Below are positions 8,379 to 16,916 of a stretch of 64,000 nt of DNA, one piece after another. The notes beneath the pieces were generated by a model, which did not search any database, was not told where the DNA came from, and worked only from the letters and a program-made list of their open reading frames with translations. The stretch's first letter is position 1, and each line of letters opens with the position of its first letter. The stretch comes from Aliihoeflea sp052435735 (GTDB lineage Bacteria; Pseudomonadota; Alphaproteobacteria; Rhizobiales; Rhizobiaceae): contig JBQVNB010000002.1 of assembly GCA_052435735.1 (NCBI GenBank), forward strand, positions 229,676-293,675, given 5' to 3'. Made by a program: the position numbers and the translations under genes.

Positions 8379-8957
8379 TCAGTTCGCTGTCTGGCGACCG
8401 CCCTTGCTGCGAAACCGCTTCAGCGATGGCGGCAATTCGGGCTCTTCCCAGGCAGGAATGTTGAGCCCGACCTTCAGCAGGAGCTGGTCGAGGCGATTGC
8501 GCTCCGAGGGCGTGAGGATGTCGAGCATCTGGCTTTGCCGCTGCTCCAGAAGCGGCGTCAGTTCTGCGTAGGCCTCCCGTCCGAAATCCGTCAGGTGAAG
8601 TTCGATCAGCCGCGAGTCGGTCCTGCTCTGACGGCGCACGATCAGGCCGCTTTCCTCCAACTGGCCCACCGCCACGCTGATGCTGTTCTTCGGCCGGCTG
8701 CTGATCGCCACGATGTCCTGAGCGGTGATGCCCGGGAAATGCGCCAGACACAGCAGGATGTTGTACTGCGCCCGGCTGACCCCGGTGGCCTGCTCGAGAG
8801 CCCGGAAGAAGGGAACCGAATAGAAGTTCGCGAGCGAATTCAGCCGCCACGCCGTCGTGATCACGTGCTCGTGCAGCATCCTCTCGCGCAGCGTCGTTTC
8901 ACGCGAATGGACAGCGGCGTCGGCGCCGGCTTCTGCCGGGTCGTTCGGTGGTGTCAT
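8379..8957 (-). CDS. MarR family transcriptional regulator
   Basis: A 192-residue winged-helix regulator. The core covers residues about 40-150 with the recognition region ITAQDIVAISSRPKNSISVA and the wing SGLIVRRQSRTDSRLIELHLT, a classic MarR DxR wing. The N- and C-terminal extensions are polar. It is transcribed with the GST gene and divergently from the second TRAP operon, so it probably regulates one or both. A GTTCAA/TTGAAC inverted repeat lies in the divergent gap. The ligand is unknown. Confidence 0.9.
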   Translation of the reverse strand: MTPPNDPAEAGADAAVHSRETTLRERMLHEHVITTAWRLNSLANFYSVPFFRALEQATGVSRAQYNILLCLAHFPGITAQDIVAISSRPKNSISVAVGQLEESGLIVRRQSRTDSRLIELHLTDFGREAYAELTPLLEQRQSQMLDILTPSERNRLDQLLLKVGLNIPAWEEPELPPSLKRFRSKGGRQTAN

Positions 8958-9005
8958 CGGCTGTGCGCTCCTTGGCGAAATTCGTGCGAATCAACAACGA
9001 AAACG

Positions 9006-9041
9006 GTTCAAAATTGGACTTTACACGGTTCCGTATTGAAC
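9006..9041. promoter_or_regulatory. Candidate MarR-type inverted repeat
   Basis: GTTCAA (9006-9011) and TTGAAC (9036-9041) form a perfect 6-base inverted repeat with centres 30 bases apart, about three helical turns. It lies in the gap between the MarR gene and the second TRAP operon. The wide spacing makes this weak evidence. Confidence 0.25.
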
Positions 9042-9089
9042 TTAACCTAACGTCAGCCTTTGGCAAGACCGAAACCCTGGGAGACCATC

Positions 9090-10091
9090 ATGCGAGACGT
9101 ATCGAGGCTGCTTCGGGCGGCCGGGTCCTTTGCGTGCCTATCGCTTGCGACTGTTGCATCATCGAACGCCGACGCGCGCGAGCTGCGTGTGGTCTCGGGA
9201 TGGGCGACCAACTACGCCTTCACGGAGCACATCTTGAAGCCGTTCATGGCGGAGGTCGAAAAAGCCACTAATGGCGAGATCACCTTCGTTCTCAGTGGGC
9301 CGGACACGGTCGCCACCTTCGAGCAGTTCCAGCCGATGCAGGCGGGCGTATTCGACGTTCTGTTCACGCATCCCTCCTACCACGCCGGCACGACGACACT
9401 GGGTATGAGCATCGACGCGACCGCGGCCGACCCGGCAGGCCGGCGCGAGGCGGGCGTGTTCGACTTCATCGCGGACCACTACAGGACCAATCTCCAGGTC
9501 GAACTCGTGGGCGCGCCCCCGATCGGCTCGGACGGGTTCCGCATCTTCCTCAAATCGCCGATCGACGGTGAACCGGGCCTCGATGGCAGGAAGATCCGCG
9601 GCACGGCCTCGCACCAGTCGCTCGTCCGCGCCCTGGGCGGATCGCCGGTCAACATGCCCGGCGGTGAGGTTTACACCAGCCTCCAGCGCGGGGTGATCGA
9701 CGGCGCCATCTGGACCACGACCGGCGTCGTCGAATTCAAGCTCAACGAAGTGGCGGACTACTATTCGGAACCAGCCTTTGGACAGGTCGGCGCACTGATC
9801 TTCTTCAACGGCGCGACCTGGGCCAGCCTCGATGACGATCAGCGCGCCGCAATCACCGCAGCCGCCAAGGCGATCGAATTGCAGTCCGTCGAGGTGTTCG
9901 ACCGGCTGGGCGCCGACGAACTAGCGGAACTTCAGAAGCTTGGCATGGAAAAGGCGGACTTTTCCGAAGGCGAGGGTGCGGCGCTGGACAAATACTGGGC
10001 CGAAAGCGTCTGGGAGGCGGCTTCCGCACAGGCGGCAGAACCCGTCGCGGAACTGCGCGCGCTTGCCGCCAAGGCGGGGCTCGCGGAGTAG
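9090..10091 (+). CDS. TRAP transporter solute-binding protein (DctP family), second system
   Basis: A 333-residue periplasmic receptor. The signal peptide covers residues about 1-28 (SFACLSLATVASSNADA, then RELRVVSGW). The family features are GLDGRKIRGTASHQSL with the conserved Arg and QRGVIDGAIW. ATG 9090 has GGGAGA at good distance; a TTG at 9060 is in frame but has no ribosome site. The next gene starts directly after the stop. It resembles the first TRAP receptor only at family level, so the ligand probably differs. Confidence 0.9.
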   Translation: MRDVSRLLRAAGSFACLSLATVASSNADARELRVVSGWATNYAFTEHILKPFMAEVEKATNGEITFVLSGPDTVATFEQFQPMQAGVFDVLFTHPSYHAGTTTLGMSIDATAADPAGRREAGVFDFIADHYRTNLQVELVGAPPIGSDGFRIFLKSPIDGEPGLDGRKIRGTASHQSLVRALGGSPVNMPGGEVYTSLQRGVIDGAIWTTTGVVEFKLNEVADYYSEPAFGQVGALIFFNGATWASLDDDQRAAITAAAKAIELQSVEVFDRLGADELAELQKLGMEKADFSEGEGAALDKYWAESVWEAASAQAAEPVAELRALAAKAGLAE

Positions 10092-10646
10092 GTGCGACCG
10101 GGCGCGACCAGGCAAGCACAAAGCGACACGCCGGCGTGGCTCCGCGTTCTTTGCCGCGGCCTGGACATGGTGTCGACGGCAGGGCTTTGCGCGGCGGCGG
10201 CATTGCTCGCCATCATCGTGGTCTCGACCTGCTCCGATGTCGTGCTGCGCTACTTTGCAAATCGTCCCACTGAGTGGGTATCCGACTCGGTGGGGTTCTT
10301 CCTGTGCGCGGCGATCTTCCTTGCGATCCCGGAGCTCGCGCGCAGGCAGGGCCACGTCGCGATCACGATCCTGAGCGAGTACCTGTCCGTTGGGGCCAAC
10401 AGAGTGCTCAATGCCGGGATCGCGATCGCGGCGTCGGCTGCCTGCCTCGTGGCGGCATGGATCGCCGGCATGGAGACGCTTCGACAATTTGCCAATGGCA
10501 TCTACACGGTCGGCACGTTCACTGTTCCCAAATGGTGGATTTCCGCGTTCATCGTCGCCGGGTTCGCGCTGACGGGACTGCACTTCCTGCGCCAGGCTTT
10601 CGCCGGGCCGGCAGCGCCGGTTCCGATATCGGGTGACATCCGATGA
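10092..10646 (+). CDS. TRAP transporter small permease (DctQ family), second system
   Basis: A 184-residue membrane protein with four predicted helices starting near residues 18, 50, 95 and 140. The second helix region (VGFFLCAAIFLAIPELARRQ) followed by GHVAITIL is a DctQ pattern. It begins at GTG 10092, immediately after the DctP stop, and ends overlapping the DctM start by 4 bases. It forms the membrane complex with the following gene. Confidence 0.85.
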   Translation: MRPGATRQAQSDTPAWLRVLCRGLDMVSTAGLCAAAALLAIIVVSTCSDVVLRYFANRPTEWVSDSVGFFLCAAIFLAIPELARRQGHVAITILSEYLSVGANRVLNAGIAIAASAACLVAAWIAGMETLRQFANGIYTVGTFTVPKWWISAFIVAGFALTGLHFLRQAFAGPAAPVPISGDIR

Positions 10647-11956
10647 GCGGCTGGGAAGTTCCACTGGCGGTCTTCCTGGCGTCTCTGCTCGCGTTGCTGG
10701 CTTTGGGGGTGCCGGTTTTCGTTGCCTTCATGGTCGTGAACCTCGTCGGCGTCTTCTATATTCTGGGGCCGGCGGGTTTCGGCCTGTTTGCAAACAGCGT
10801 GTTCGAGACCGCGACGGCTCATAGCCTGATCACGATCCCCCTTTTCATCCTCCTGGGCGAAATCCTGTTTCGCTCCGGCAGCGTGCAGGTGCTTTTCCGC
10901 AGCGTGGACAGGCTGGTCGGCCGGATGCCGGGTCGCCTCTATTTTCTGGTGGTGGCACTGTCGACGCTGTTCGGCGCGCTTTCCGGATCGGCGGTCGCCG
11001 TGGCGGCGATGCTGGGTCGCTCAGTTCTGCCCGACATGCTGCGCAGGAACTACGACCCGAAGCTTTCGGCGATGGTGATCATGGCCGGCGCCAGTCTCGC
11101 GCCAATCATCCCGCCCAGCCTTTTCGTCATCGTCATCGGCTCGCTGGTATTCGACGTGTCGATAGCCGGCCTCCTGATCGCGGGCATCGGTCCCGGCCTG
11201 CTGCTCGCCATGCTGATCTCGCTCTATCTGGCGGTTTCTATCGCGCGTCGGCGCCACCTGGCGCCGCTAAGCGAGCCGGACCTGCCGCGCGCGACGCTGC
11301 TCGAGGCTTTGATGGCGATCGTCCAGATGCTGCCTTTCGGGATCATCATCCTTTCGGTTCTGGGCCTGATCCTGCTGGGCGTAGCGACCCCCACGGAAGC
11401 GGCTGCGACCGGGGTCGTCGGCGCGATCATCACCGCAGCGATGTACCGTCAGCTTTCTTGGCGCGTCATCACCGAATCGCTCCTGTCGACGGCCAATCTG
11501 AGTGCGATGATCCTCATCATTCTGGCTTCTTCGAAGCTCTTCAGCCAGCTTCTGGCGTTCATGGGCGCAACGGGCGGGCTCGTCACTCTCGTCACTGGCC
11601 TCGACCTGCCGAACTGGCAAATATTCCTGCTACTGATGGTGCTGCCCCTCGTTCTGTGCATGTTTATCGATCAGATCGCATTCATGCTGTTGGCGATCCC
11701 GCTCTATGTTCCCATCGTCAAGGCCTACGGTTTCGATCCGACATGGTTCTGGACGATGTTCCTGATCAATCTGACGATCGGCAGCGTCACGCCGCCTTTC
11801 GGCTACACGCTGTTTGCACTGAAAGGCGCATCCGATGAATTGTCCCTCAAGCAGGTCTTTGCGGCATCCGGGCCGGTCGTTGTCATCTTCCTGTTCGGGA
11901 TGGCGATCCTCTCGGCCTTTCCGGCCATCATCACCTGGCTGCCCCGCTATCTTTGA
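10643..11956 (+). CDS. TRAP transporter large permease (DctM family), second system
   Basis: A 437-residue polytopic membrane protein. Signature segments include SGSAVAVAAMLG, ASLAPIIPPSLFVIVIG and GSVTPPFGYTLFALKG. ATG 10643 overlaps the DctQ stop (ATGA). With the preceding two genes it completes a second TRAP importer. A quinone oxidoreductase gene follows 36 bases later and may be cotranscribed. Confidence 0.9.
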   Translation: MSGWEVPLAVFLASLLALLALGVPVFVAFMVVNLVGVFYILGPAGFGLFANSVFETATAHSLITIPLFILLGEILFRSGSVQVLFRSVDRLVGRMPGRLYFLVVALSTLFGALSGSAVAVAAMLGRSVLPDMLRRNYDPKLSAMVIMAGASLAPIIPPSLFVIVIGSLVFDVSIAGLLIAGIGPGLLLAMLISLYLAVSIARRRHLAPLSEPDLPRATLLEALMAIVQMLPFGIIILSVLGLILLGVATPTEAAATGVVGAIITAAMYRQLSWRVITESLLSTANLSAMILIILASSKLFSQLLAFMGATGGLVTLVTGLDLPNWQIFLLLMVLPLVLCMFIDQIAFMLLAIPLYVPIVKAYGFDPTWFWTMFLINLTIGSVTPPFGYTLFALKGASDELSLKQVFAASGPVVVIFLFGMAILSAFPAIITWLPRYL

Positions 11957-11992
11957 GGCGACTTTCATGGCCCGCTCCGGGCGGCCATTCTC

Positions 11993-12979
11993 ATGACGAC
12001 GCAGGCAATCGTTCTGCGTGCGCATGGCGATGCGGACAAACTTGCGGCCGAGACGATCGACGTTCCGCATGCGGGTCCAGGTGAAATCCGCATCAGGCAG
12101 ACGGCCATCGGCGTCAATTTTCACGACGTCTACGTGCGCAATGGCAGTTACCGGACGCTGCCCTTGCCGGGCATCCCGGGCATCGAGGCCGTCGGGGTCA
12201 TCGAAGAGGTCGGGGCGGGCGTCGTCGGCCACGCCGTCGGAGATCGCGTCGGGTACGTCACGGGCACCTATGGGGCATATGCCGGAATGCGTGTCCTGCC
12301 GGCCGACCTCGCCATCCCGATACCGGCGACCTTCGACGACCGGCAGGCCGCTTCGCTTCTCTTGAAAGGCATGACGGCGCAAATGCTCCTGCGGCAGGTT
12401 CATCGCGTGCAGCCCGGCGAGACGATCCTCGTCCATGCCGCTGCCGGAGGCGTCGGGCGGCTCCTGTGCCAGTGGGCGTCGCGTCTGGGCGCCACGGTCA
12501 TCGGAACCGTCGGCAGCGAACAGAAGGCGAGGATCGCGCAGGCTGCCGGATGCCACCACACGGTTCTCTACCGGGAGACCGATTTCGCCCCCGCCGTCAT
12601 GGAACTGACCGCAGGCGCCGGCGTCGACGTCGTCTATGATTCAGTCGGCAAGGACACGTTCGATGGTTCGCTCGCCGTCCTCGGCCCGCTGGGTCATCTG
12701 GTCAATTTCGGCCAGGCGTCTGGCCCGGTTCCGCCCTTCGAGGTAAGCCGGCTTGCCGCCCGCTCGAATTCGCTGACGCGGCCGATCATCTTCCACTACC
12801 TCGCCGATCCCGCCCGCCGCAACGCCATGGCCGCCGATCTCTTCACCGCGCTCGAGGCTGGCATCCTGTCGGCGCCCGACTGCGAGACCCTCCCGCTTAG
12901 CCACGCCGCGGACGCGCACCGCCGGCTGGAATCGCGCCTGGCCGGCGGTGCGGTCGTTCTCGTTCCGGAAGGCGGATAG
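11993..12979 (+). CDS. Quinone oxidoreductase (NADPH:quinone reductase, Qor-like)
   Basis: A 328-residue zinc-free medium-chain reductase. It has the N-terminal GroES-like fold (GVNFHDVYVRNGSY), the NADPH Rossmann motif HAAAGGVGRLLCQWA near residue 145 and VVYDSVGKDTF. Family members reduce quinones or alpha,beta-unsaturated carbonyls using NADPH. The start ATG 11993 lies 36 bases after the second TRAP operon, so it may process the imported compound, but the substrate is not evident. It converges with the HyuA gene. Confidence 0.88.
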   Translation: MTTQAIVLRAHGDADKLAAETIDVPHAGPGEIRIRQTAIGVNFHDVYVRNGSYRTLPLPGIPGIEAVGVIEEVGAGVVGHAVGDRVGYVTGTYGAYAGMRVLPADLAIPIPATFDDRQAASLLLKGMTAQMLLRQVHRVQPGETILVHAAAGGVGRLLCQWASRLGATVIGTVGSEQKARIAQAAGCHHTVLYRETDFAPAVMELTAGAGVDVVYDSVGKDTFDGSLAVLGPLGHLVNFGQASGPVPPFEVSRLAARSNSLTRPIIFHYLADPARRNAMAADLFTALEAGILSAPDCETLPLSHAADAHRRLESRLAGGAVVLVPEGG

Positions 12980-12999
12980 GCACATAGCTCAACCTTGCC

Positions 13000-13019
13000 G
13001 CAAGGGCGCAGAGCCTTGC
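13000..13019. other. Inverted repeat between convergent genes
   Basis: GCAAGG/CCTTGC with an 8-base loop lies between the converging quinone reductase and HyuA genes. It has no T-run, and a second weak pair (GTCCAA/TTGGAC, 13030-13053) follows. It may help end transcription, but the signal is weak. Confidence 0.2.
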
Positions 13020-13065
13020 CCCAGTTGCCGTCCAAATGCCGGCCCGCTTGGACAGCGGGTTGCTG

Positions 13066-14622
13066 TCAGGCCACCTTTCGCTTCTCGCTAAAGGCGATGT
13101 CGCCAACCACCCGCACGCGCACGCGGCGGGCGTCGCCCGGCAGATAAGCGATCGGGATGTCTTCGGTCTCGAGGGTCGTGATCGTGCCGGGTTGCGCACC
13201 TGCTTCGATCGCGCGTTCGCGCGCGAGCTTCTCGGCCTCGGCAATGGCCGCATCGCGGGAGAGGCCGGAGAAGACCTGGTCGACCTCGCCGGAAACCTGC
13301 GCCATCGCCGCGCCAAGCGCGTTGGCGACGCCGGCATGCTCGACGCGCAAGACCTCGCGCACGCCCGCAAGCTTCTCGGGAATGAGGAACGAGCCGCCGC
13401 CGACGGCGATGAGCTGGACGCCATCGGCCGACGTTTTCATGCGGTCGACACTGTCCTCGACCATCTTCTCGATACGCTTCAGGAGCGTCGAGACGGTCGA
13501 TGAGTCGAGGTGCTTGACGCGGTTACGGTCTCCGATCTCGACGAGCCCCGCTGCCACGGCAACGTCCGTGGTCGTCAACGTCGAGCCACCGAATACCAGT
13601 GCTTCACTGGTAATTCGGTAGCCGACGCTGCGCGGTCCGATCGTGCCCCGATCGAGATCGATGATGGTGCCGCCGCCCAGCGCCATCGGAAGAAGGTCCG
13701 GCATGCGGAAGAGGGTGCGCACGCCGCCCACTTCCACGACATTGTTCGCCTCGCGCGGGAACCCGCCGACGAGACAGCCGATGTCGCTGGTCGTGCCGCC
13801 GACATCGACCACCATGGCCTCCTTGAGGCCAGTAAGGAAAGCTGCGCCGCGCATCGAATTGGTCGGGCCGGAGGCGAAACTGTAGACCGGGTTCGCGGCC
13901 GCGATTTCGGCCAGCACGACGGTGCCGTCGTTCTGCGTCAGGTAGAAGGGCGCGTGGACGCCCGATTCCTTCAGCGCCTGGCCGAAGGCGCCGACCGTGC
14001 GCTGCCCGAGACCTTGCAGGGCGGCGTTGAGGAGCGTGACGTTCTCGCGTTCCAGAAGCCCGATCCGGCCGAGCGTGTGCGACAGGGTAATGCGCGCATC
14101 GGGCATGACCTGGCGCACGATCTCTGCCGCCTCGACCTCGCATTCGGTGGTCAGCGGCGAGAACAGCGCCGTGATGCCCACCGACTGGATGCCCGCGTCG
14201 CGGATCTTCATCGCCGCCTCGCGCACCGCATCGCGGTCGAGCGGGACGAGCGGACGGCCGTCATATTCGTGGCCGCCCTCGACCATGAAGGTCATCGGCT
14301 CGACGGATTCGCGCAGATCGTCCGGCCAGTCCACCATCGGCGGCAGCGAGGCGCCGGCCGGCATGGCGATGCGGATGGCAGCAATGCGTTCGAGCCGCGC
14401 ACGTTCGACGACCGCATTGGTGAAATGGGTCGTTCCGATCATCACCGCGTCGACCGGAGCGGCGTGAGCCGGCTGGCTCGCCGTGACGTGGCGGATCGCG
14501 TCGACGACGCCCTTCATCACGTCCGAAGTGGTGGGGAACTTGATGGCGGAAAGAACGGTCTCGCCGTCGATGAGGACGGCGTCCGTATTGGTGCCGCCGA
14601 CGTCAATGCCGATACGCTTCAT
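13066..14622 (-). CDS. Hydantoinase/oxoprolinase family protein (short HyuA form)
   Basis: A 518-residue ATP-dependent hydantoinase-like protein with an ASKHA fold. The N-terminal phosphate loop is in MKRIGIDVGGTNTDAVLIDG; GTTHFTNAVVERA, VVDVGGTTSDIG and the ALGGGTIIDLDRG stretch follow. At 518 residues it is shorter than full HyuA (about 690), matching the short subfamily usually found beside DUF917 proteins. ATG 14622 overlaps the DUF917 stop by 4 bases, so DUF917 and this gene form an operon. It probably hydrolyses or activates a cyclic amide or related compound; the substrate is unknown. Confidence 0.88.
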   Translation of the reverse strand: MKRIGIDVGGTNTDAVLIDGETVLSAIKFPTTSDVMKGVVDAIRHVTASQPAHAAPVDAVMIGTTHFTNAVVERARLERIAAIRIAMPAGASLPPMVDWPDDLRESVEPMTFMVEGGHEYDGRPLVPLDRDAVREAAMKIRDAGIQSVGITALFSPLTTECEVEAAEIVRQVMPDARITLSHTLGRIGLLERENVTLLNAALQGLGQRTVGAFGQALKESGVHAPFYLTQNDGTVVLAEIAAANPVYSFASGPTNSMRGAAFLTGLKEAMVVDVGGTTSDIGCLVGGFPREANNVVEVGGVRTLFRMPDLLPMALGGGTIIDLDRGTIGPRSVGYRITSEALVFGGSTLTTTDVAVAAGLVEIGDRNRVKHLDSSTVSTLLKRIEKMVEDSVDRMKTSADGVQLIAVGGGSFLIPEKLAGVREVLRVEHAGVANALGAAMAQVSGEVDQVFSGLSRDAAIAEAEKLARERAIEAGAQPGTITTLETEDIPIAYLPGDARRVRVRVVGDIAFSEKRKVA

Positions 14623-15698
14623 GATGCAAATACCGATTTGAATTCGAGGTCGTAGCCGAAGGCGCGGGGGCCGACATGTTCGAGGCCCTTCGGTGTCTGC
14701 AGGACGGCAGGTGCGGGCAGGGCGACGGCGGTGACGCGTTGACCGTAGCGCACCGTCTCGGTGCCGATCGCTTCGCCCGACACCGCGTCGAGCAGGCAGA
14801 TGAGGTCGGGCGTCATGGCGATGGGCTGGCCATCGCGGAAGGCAACGGCCCACTCGTTCTGGAACGACAATTCGAAGCTGGCGCCGCGATCGTTGTCGAG
14901 TCCCTCGATCTTCGCCGCGCCGCGCAGGAAGCCGCCGGTCGTGGTCCGGTCGACGTCGGTGACCTTGCCCTTGAAGAGCTCGATCCCGCCTTCATGTTCC
15001 AGAACGGCGGCGACGGGGTCGGCATGTCGGGCGCGCGCATCGAGGACGGCGCGGCCAAGGCTGGTCGCCTTGGTGACCGTGTGGAGAACACCCCAATCCT
15101 TCACCTCGCGGCCGGTGCGCGGTGCCTTGCAGGTCGCGGACGTGGAGCCGACTTCGGTGCAGACCTTGCGCGAGATGCGCTCCATCCACTTCCAGCTCGC
15201 AGCCTTGGCGACGATCGCCTCGTTGTCGCGGCAGTCGACGAGCGTCAGCGGATACATCTGCAGGTCGCCGATGGCGAAGGACGTCATCTGCGCTTCCGGG
15301 TAGGCGCGGCCCATCGCGTCTGCATCGACGACCGGGATGTCGAGCATTGCGCCGGCAAGGAATGGCGACAGCGCGTTGCCGCCACCAATCTCGACGCTCA
15401 TGACGGCGCGAAACGGCTTGCCAGTATATTCTTCCATCAGCTTCATCGCGCGGGCGAGATGGGCCGGATCGACGAGCCGTTCCTGACCGACGAGCGGTGC
15501 GCCCATCTTGGAGACGACTGCAACCGCGTCATTGTCGTCGAGCGCGAGCGGATCGATCAGTCGGCACTTCTTGCCGTCGCGATAGAGCTTTTTCAGGTTG
15601 AGCTGCGCCAGATAGGGGCTGCCGCCGCCGCCCGTTCCCAATATCCAGGCACCCACGGCAAGCGGATCGATCTCGTCCGCCTCGAAGTCACGCGTCAT
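14619..15698 (-). CDS. DUF917 domain-containing protein
   Basis: A 359-residue DUF917 protein. This family occurs with HyuA-like genes but has no assigned reaction. Visible features are GAWILGTGGGGSPYLAQLNL near residue 17, SVEIGGGNALSPFLAGAMLD near 103 and VVDADAMGRAYPEAQMTS. GGAGG lies 7 bases before ATG 15698. It is the first gene of the leftward operon and starts 55 bases from the shared palindromic motif, so it is probably controlled by the adjacent AroM-LuxR regulator. I cannot assign an activity. Confidence 0.85.
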   Translation of the reverse strand: MTRDFEADEIDPLAVGAWILGTGGGGSPYLAQLNLKKLYRDGKKCRLIDPLALDDNDAVAVVSKMGAPLVGQERLVDPAHLARAMKLMEEYTGKPFRAVMSVEIGGGNALSPFLAGAMLDIPVVDADAMGRAYPEAQMTSFAIGDLQMYPLTLVDCRDNEAIVAKAASWKWMERISRKVCTEVGSTSATCKAPRTGREVKDWGVLHTVTKATSLGRAVLDARARHADPVAAVLEHEGGIELFKGKVTDVDRTTTGGFLRGAAKIEGLDNDRGASFELSFQNEWAVAFRDGQPIAMTPDLICLLDAVSGEAIGTETVRYGQRVTAVALPAPAVLQTPKGLEHVGPRAFGYDLEFKSVFAS

Positions 15699-15748
15699 GT
15701 CTTGCCTCCAAATAATCGGCTAGAAGCTAGCTTCGAGAACGGGCCGAC

Positions 15749-15769
15749 AATATAAGGAACTGCCCCTAG
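15749..15769. promoter_or_regulatory. Candidate AroM-LuxR binding site, copy 1
   Basis: Read on the minus strand, TAGGGGCAGTTCCTTA (15768 to 15753) is followed by a -10-like TATATT (15754 to 15749) facing the DUF917 gene. A near-identical element precedes the second AroM operon at 16839-16858. The arms TAGGG/CCTTA form an imperfect palindrome, as expected for a dimeric LuxR-type domain. It sits between the divergent DUF917 operon and the AroM-LuxR gene. Confidence 0.5.
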
Positions 15770-15828
15770 ATTGCGCTTGCCCACGAATTGAGCAGGTCGC
15801 AAGGGACGGACAAGGAGCCACACGTCAC

Positions 15829-16767
15829 GTGACCATGCAGGATATGAGCTCGGGAGCGATATCGCCGAAAAAGGTGATGTTCGTCAGCGTCGGGCAGACG
15901 CCGCGTGCCGACCTCATCGGAGAAATGCTGGCCAATCTGGACATGCCTATCGAGGCGATCGAACTTGGCGCGCTGGATGGGTTGTTGCCTTGGGAAATCG
16001 ATGATCTGCGTGTGCGTCAGGGCGAGACGAGCATCGTGACGCGGCTGGCCGACAACAGCGAGATCGTCGTTTCCAAGCCCCGGATCGGCGAGCGCATGGC
16101 GCAACTCGTTGCTGGCTTCAAGCCGAACGAGTTCGATCTGGTCGTGATCTTGTCGACCGGTCTGTTTCGCGATTTCGAAAGCACCTGCCCGACCGTCAAC
16201 GCCCAGCGGGCGCTGGAATCGGCCGTCATCTCGCTCGCTGCCCAGGGCTCGTCCGTCGGGCTGATCCAGCCACTGGAGCAGCAGATCGACGAACTCGAAA
16301 TCCCGGCGCTCGACCCCTACCGGATCACGGCGAGCTATGCCGTGGACGGTGACCGGGCTTCGCTGGCGCGCGCGCTGTTCGACCTTGCCGAATGCGAGAT
16401 CATCGTCCTGAATTCAGTCAGTTTTTCCGAATCCGACCGCGAAATGGCGGCGAAGGTAACCGGCAAGCCCGTGGTGCTGGCGCGGCGAATCATCTCCAGC
16501 GCGATCCGGCTTCTGCTCTATCGGCCGCAGCCGATCAGCTTGCCGGGCATGTCCGGCGAGTTCGCCGAACGCGTCAATCGTCTGACGCCGCGCGAGCGGC
16601 AGGTCATGTCGCTGGCCGCCGAAGGCCTGTCCAACAAGGCGATCGCGCGCCAGCTCGGCATCAGCCCGAAGACCGTCGAAATCCATCGCTCGCACGTCAT
16701 GGCGAAGATGGAGGTGACGTCTTCGGCCGCCCTGATCCGCCTGGTCGTCCAGGCGGGCCATCCCTGA
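15829..16767 (+). CDS. AroM-family domain fused to a LuxR-type DNA-binding domain (putative one-component regulator)
   Basis: A 312-residue protein in a single unbroken frame. Residues about 14-225 match the AroM family (VMFVSVGQTPRADLIGEML, then FDLVVILSTGLFR and VGLIQPLEQQ). Residues 252-312 are a LuxR/NarL helix-turn-helix: LTPRERQVMSLAAEGLSNKA, IARQLGISPKTVEIHRSHVM. No receiver or autoinducer domain is present, so the AroM part is presumably the ligand sensor. AAGGAG precedes GTG 15829 by 11 bases; ATG 15835 is an alternative. It is flanked by DUF917-HyuA and by AroM plus an ABC importer, both preceded by a shared motif. The ligand is unknown. Confidence 0.88.
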   Translation: MTMQDMSSGAISPKKVMFVSVGQTPRADLIGEMLANLDMPIEAIELGALDGLLPWEIDDLRVRQGETSIVTRLADNSEIVVSKPRIGERMAQLVAGFKPNEFDLVVILSTGLFRDFESTCPTVNAQRALESAVISLAAQGSSVGLIQPLEQQIDELEIPALDPYRITASYAVDGDRASLARALFDLAECEIIVLNSVSFSESDREMAAKVTGKPVVLARRIISSAIRLLLYRPQPISLPGMSGEFAERVNRLTPRERQVMSLAAEGLSNKAIARQLGISPKTVEIHRSHVMAKMEVTSSAALIRLVVQAGHP

Positions 16768-16838
16768 CCGCTGCCGGGGAATCGGGCAGGCCAATGCGTG
16801 CCAATGCGGCAGTCAGGGCAGGCAGATTGCGCTTCACC

Positions 16839-16858
16839 TAGGGGGAGTTCCCTATAGT
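16839..16858 (+). promoter_or_regulatory. Candidate AroM-LuxR binding site, copy 2, with -10 box
   Basis: TAGGGGGAGTTCCCTA (16839-16854) is an inverted repeat with arms TAGGG/CCCTA around a 6-base centre. It overlaps a -10-like TATAGT (16853-16858) 59 bases before the AroM start. No good -35 box is visible. Copy 1 lies at 15749-15769. Both copies also have the 11-mer AGATTGCGCTT or its reverse complement on the TAGGGG side. Confidence 0.5.
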
Positions 16859-16916
16859 CCGCCGGACTTTTTGACGGCTAGGCTTCAGCATTCGATTGCC
16901 TGAGGACCCGAGCTGC

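Noticed and set aside
15829..16767. The AroM-LuxR fusion as a sequencing frameshift joining two genes
   Set aside because: The frame is continuous with a proper linker, neither half has its own start or stop nearby, and no second ribosome site precedes the HTH part.
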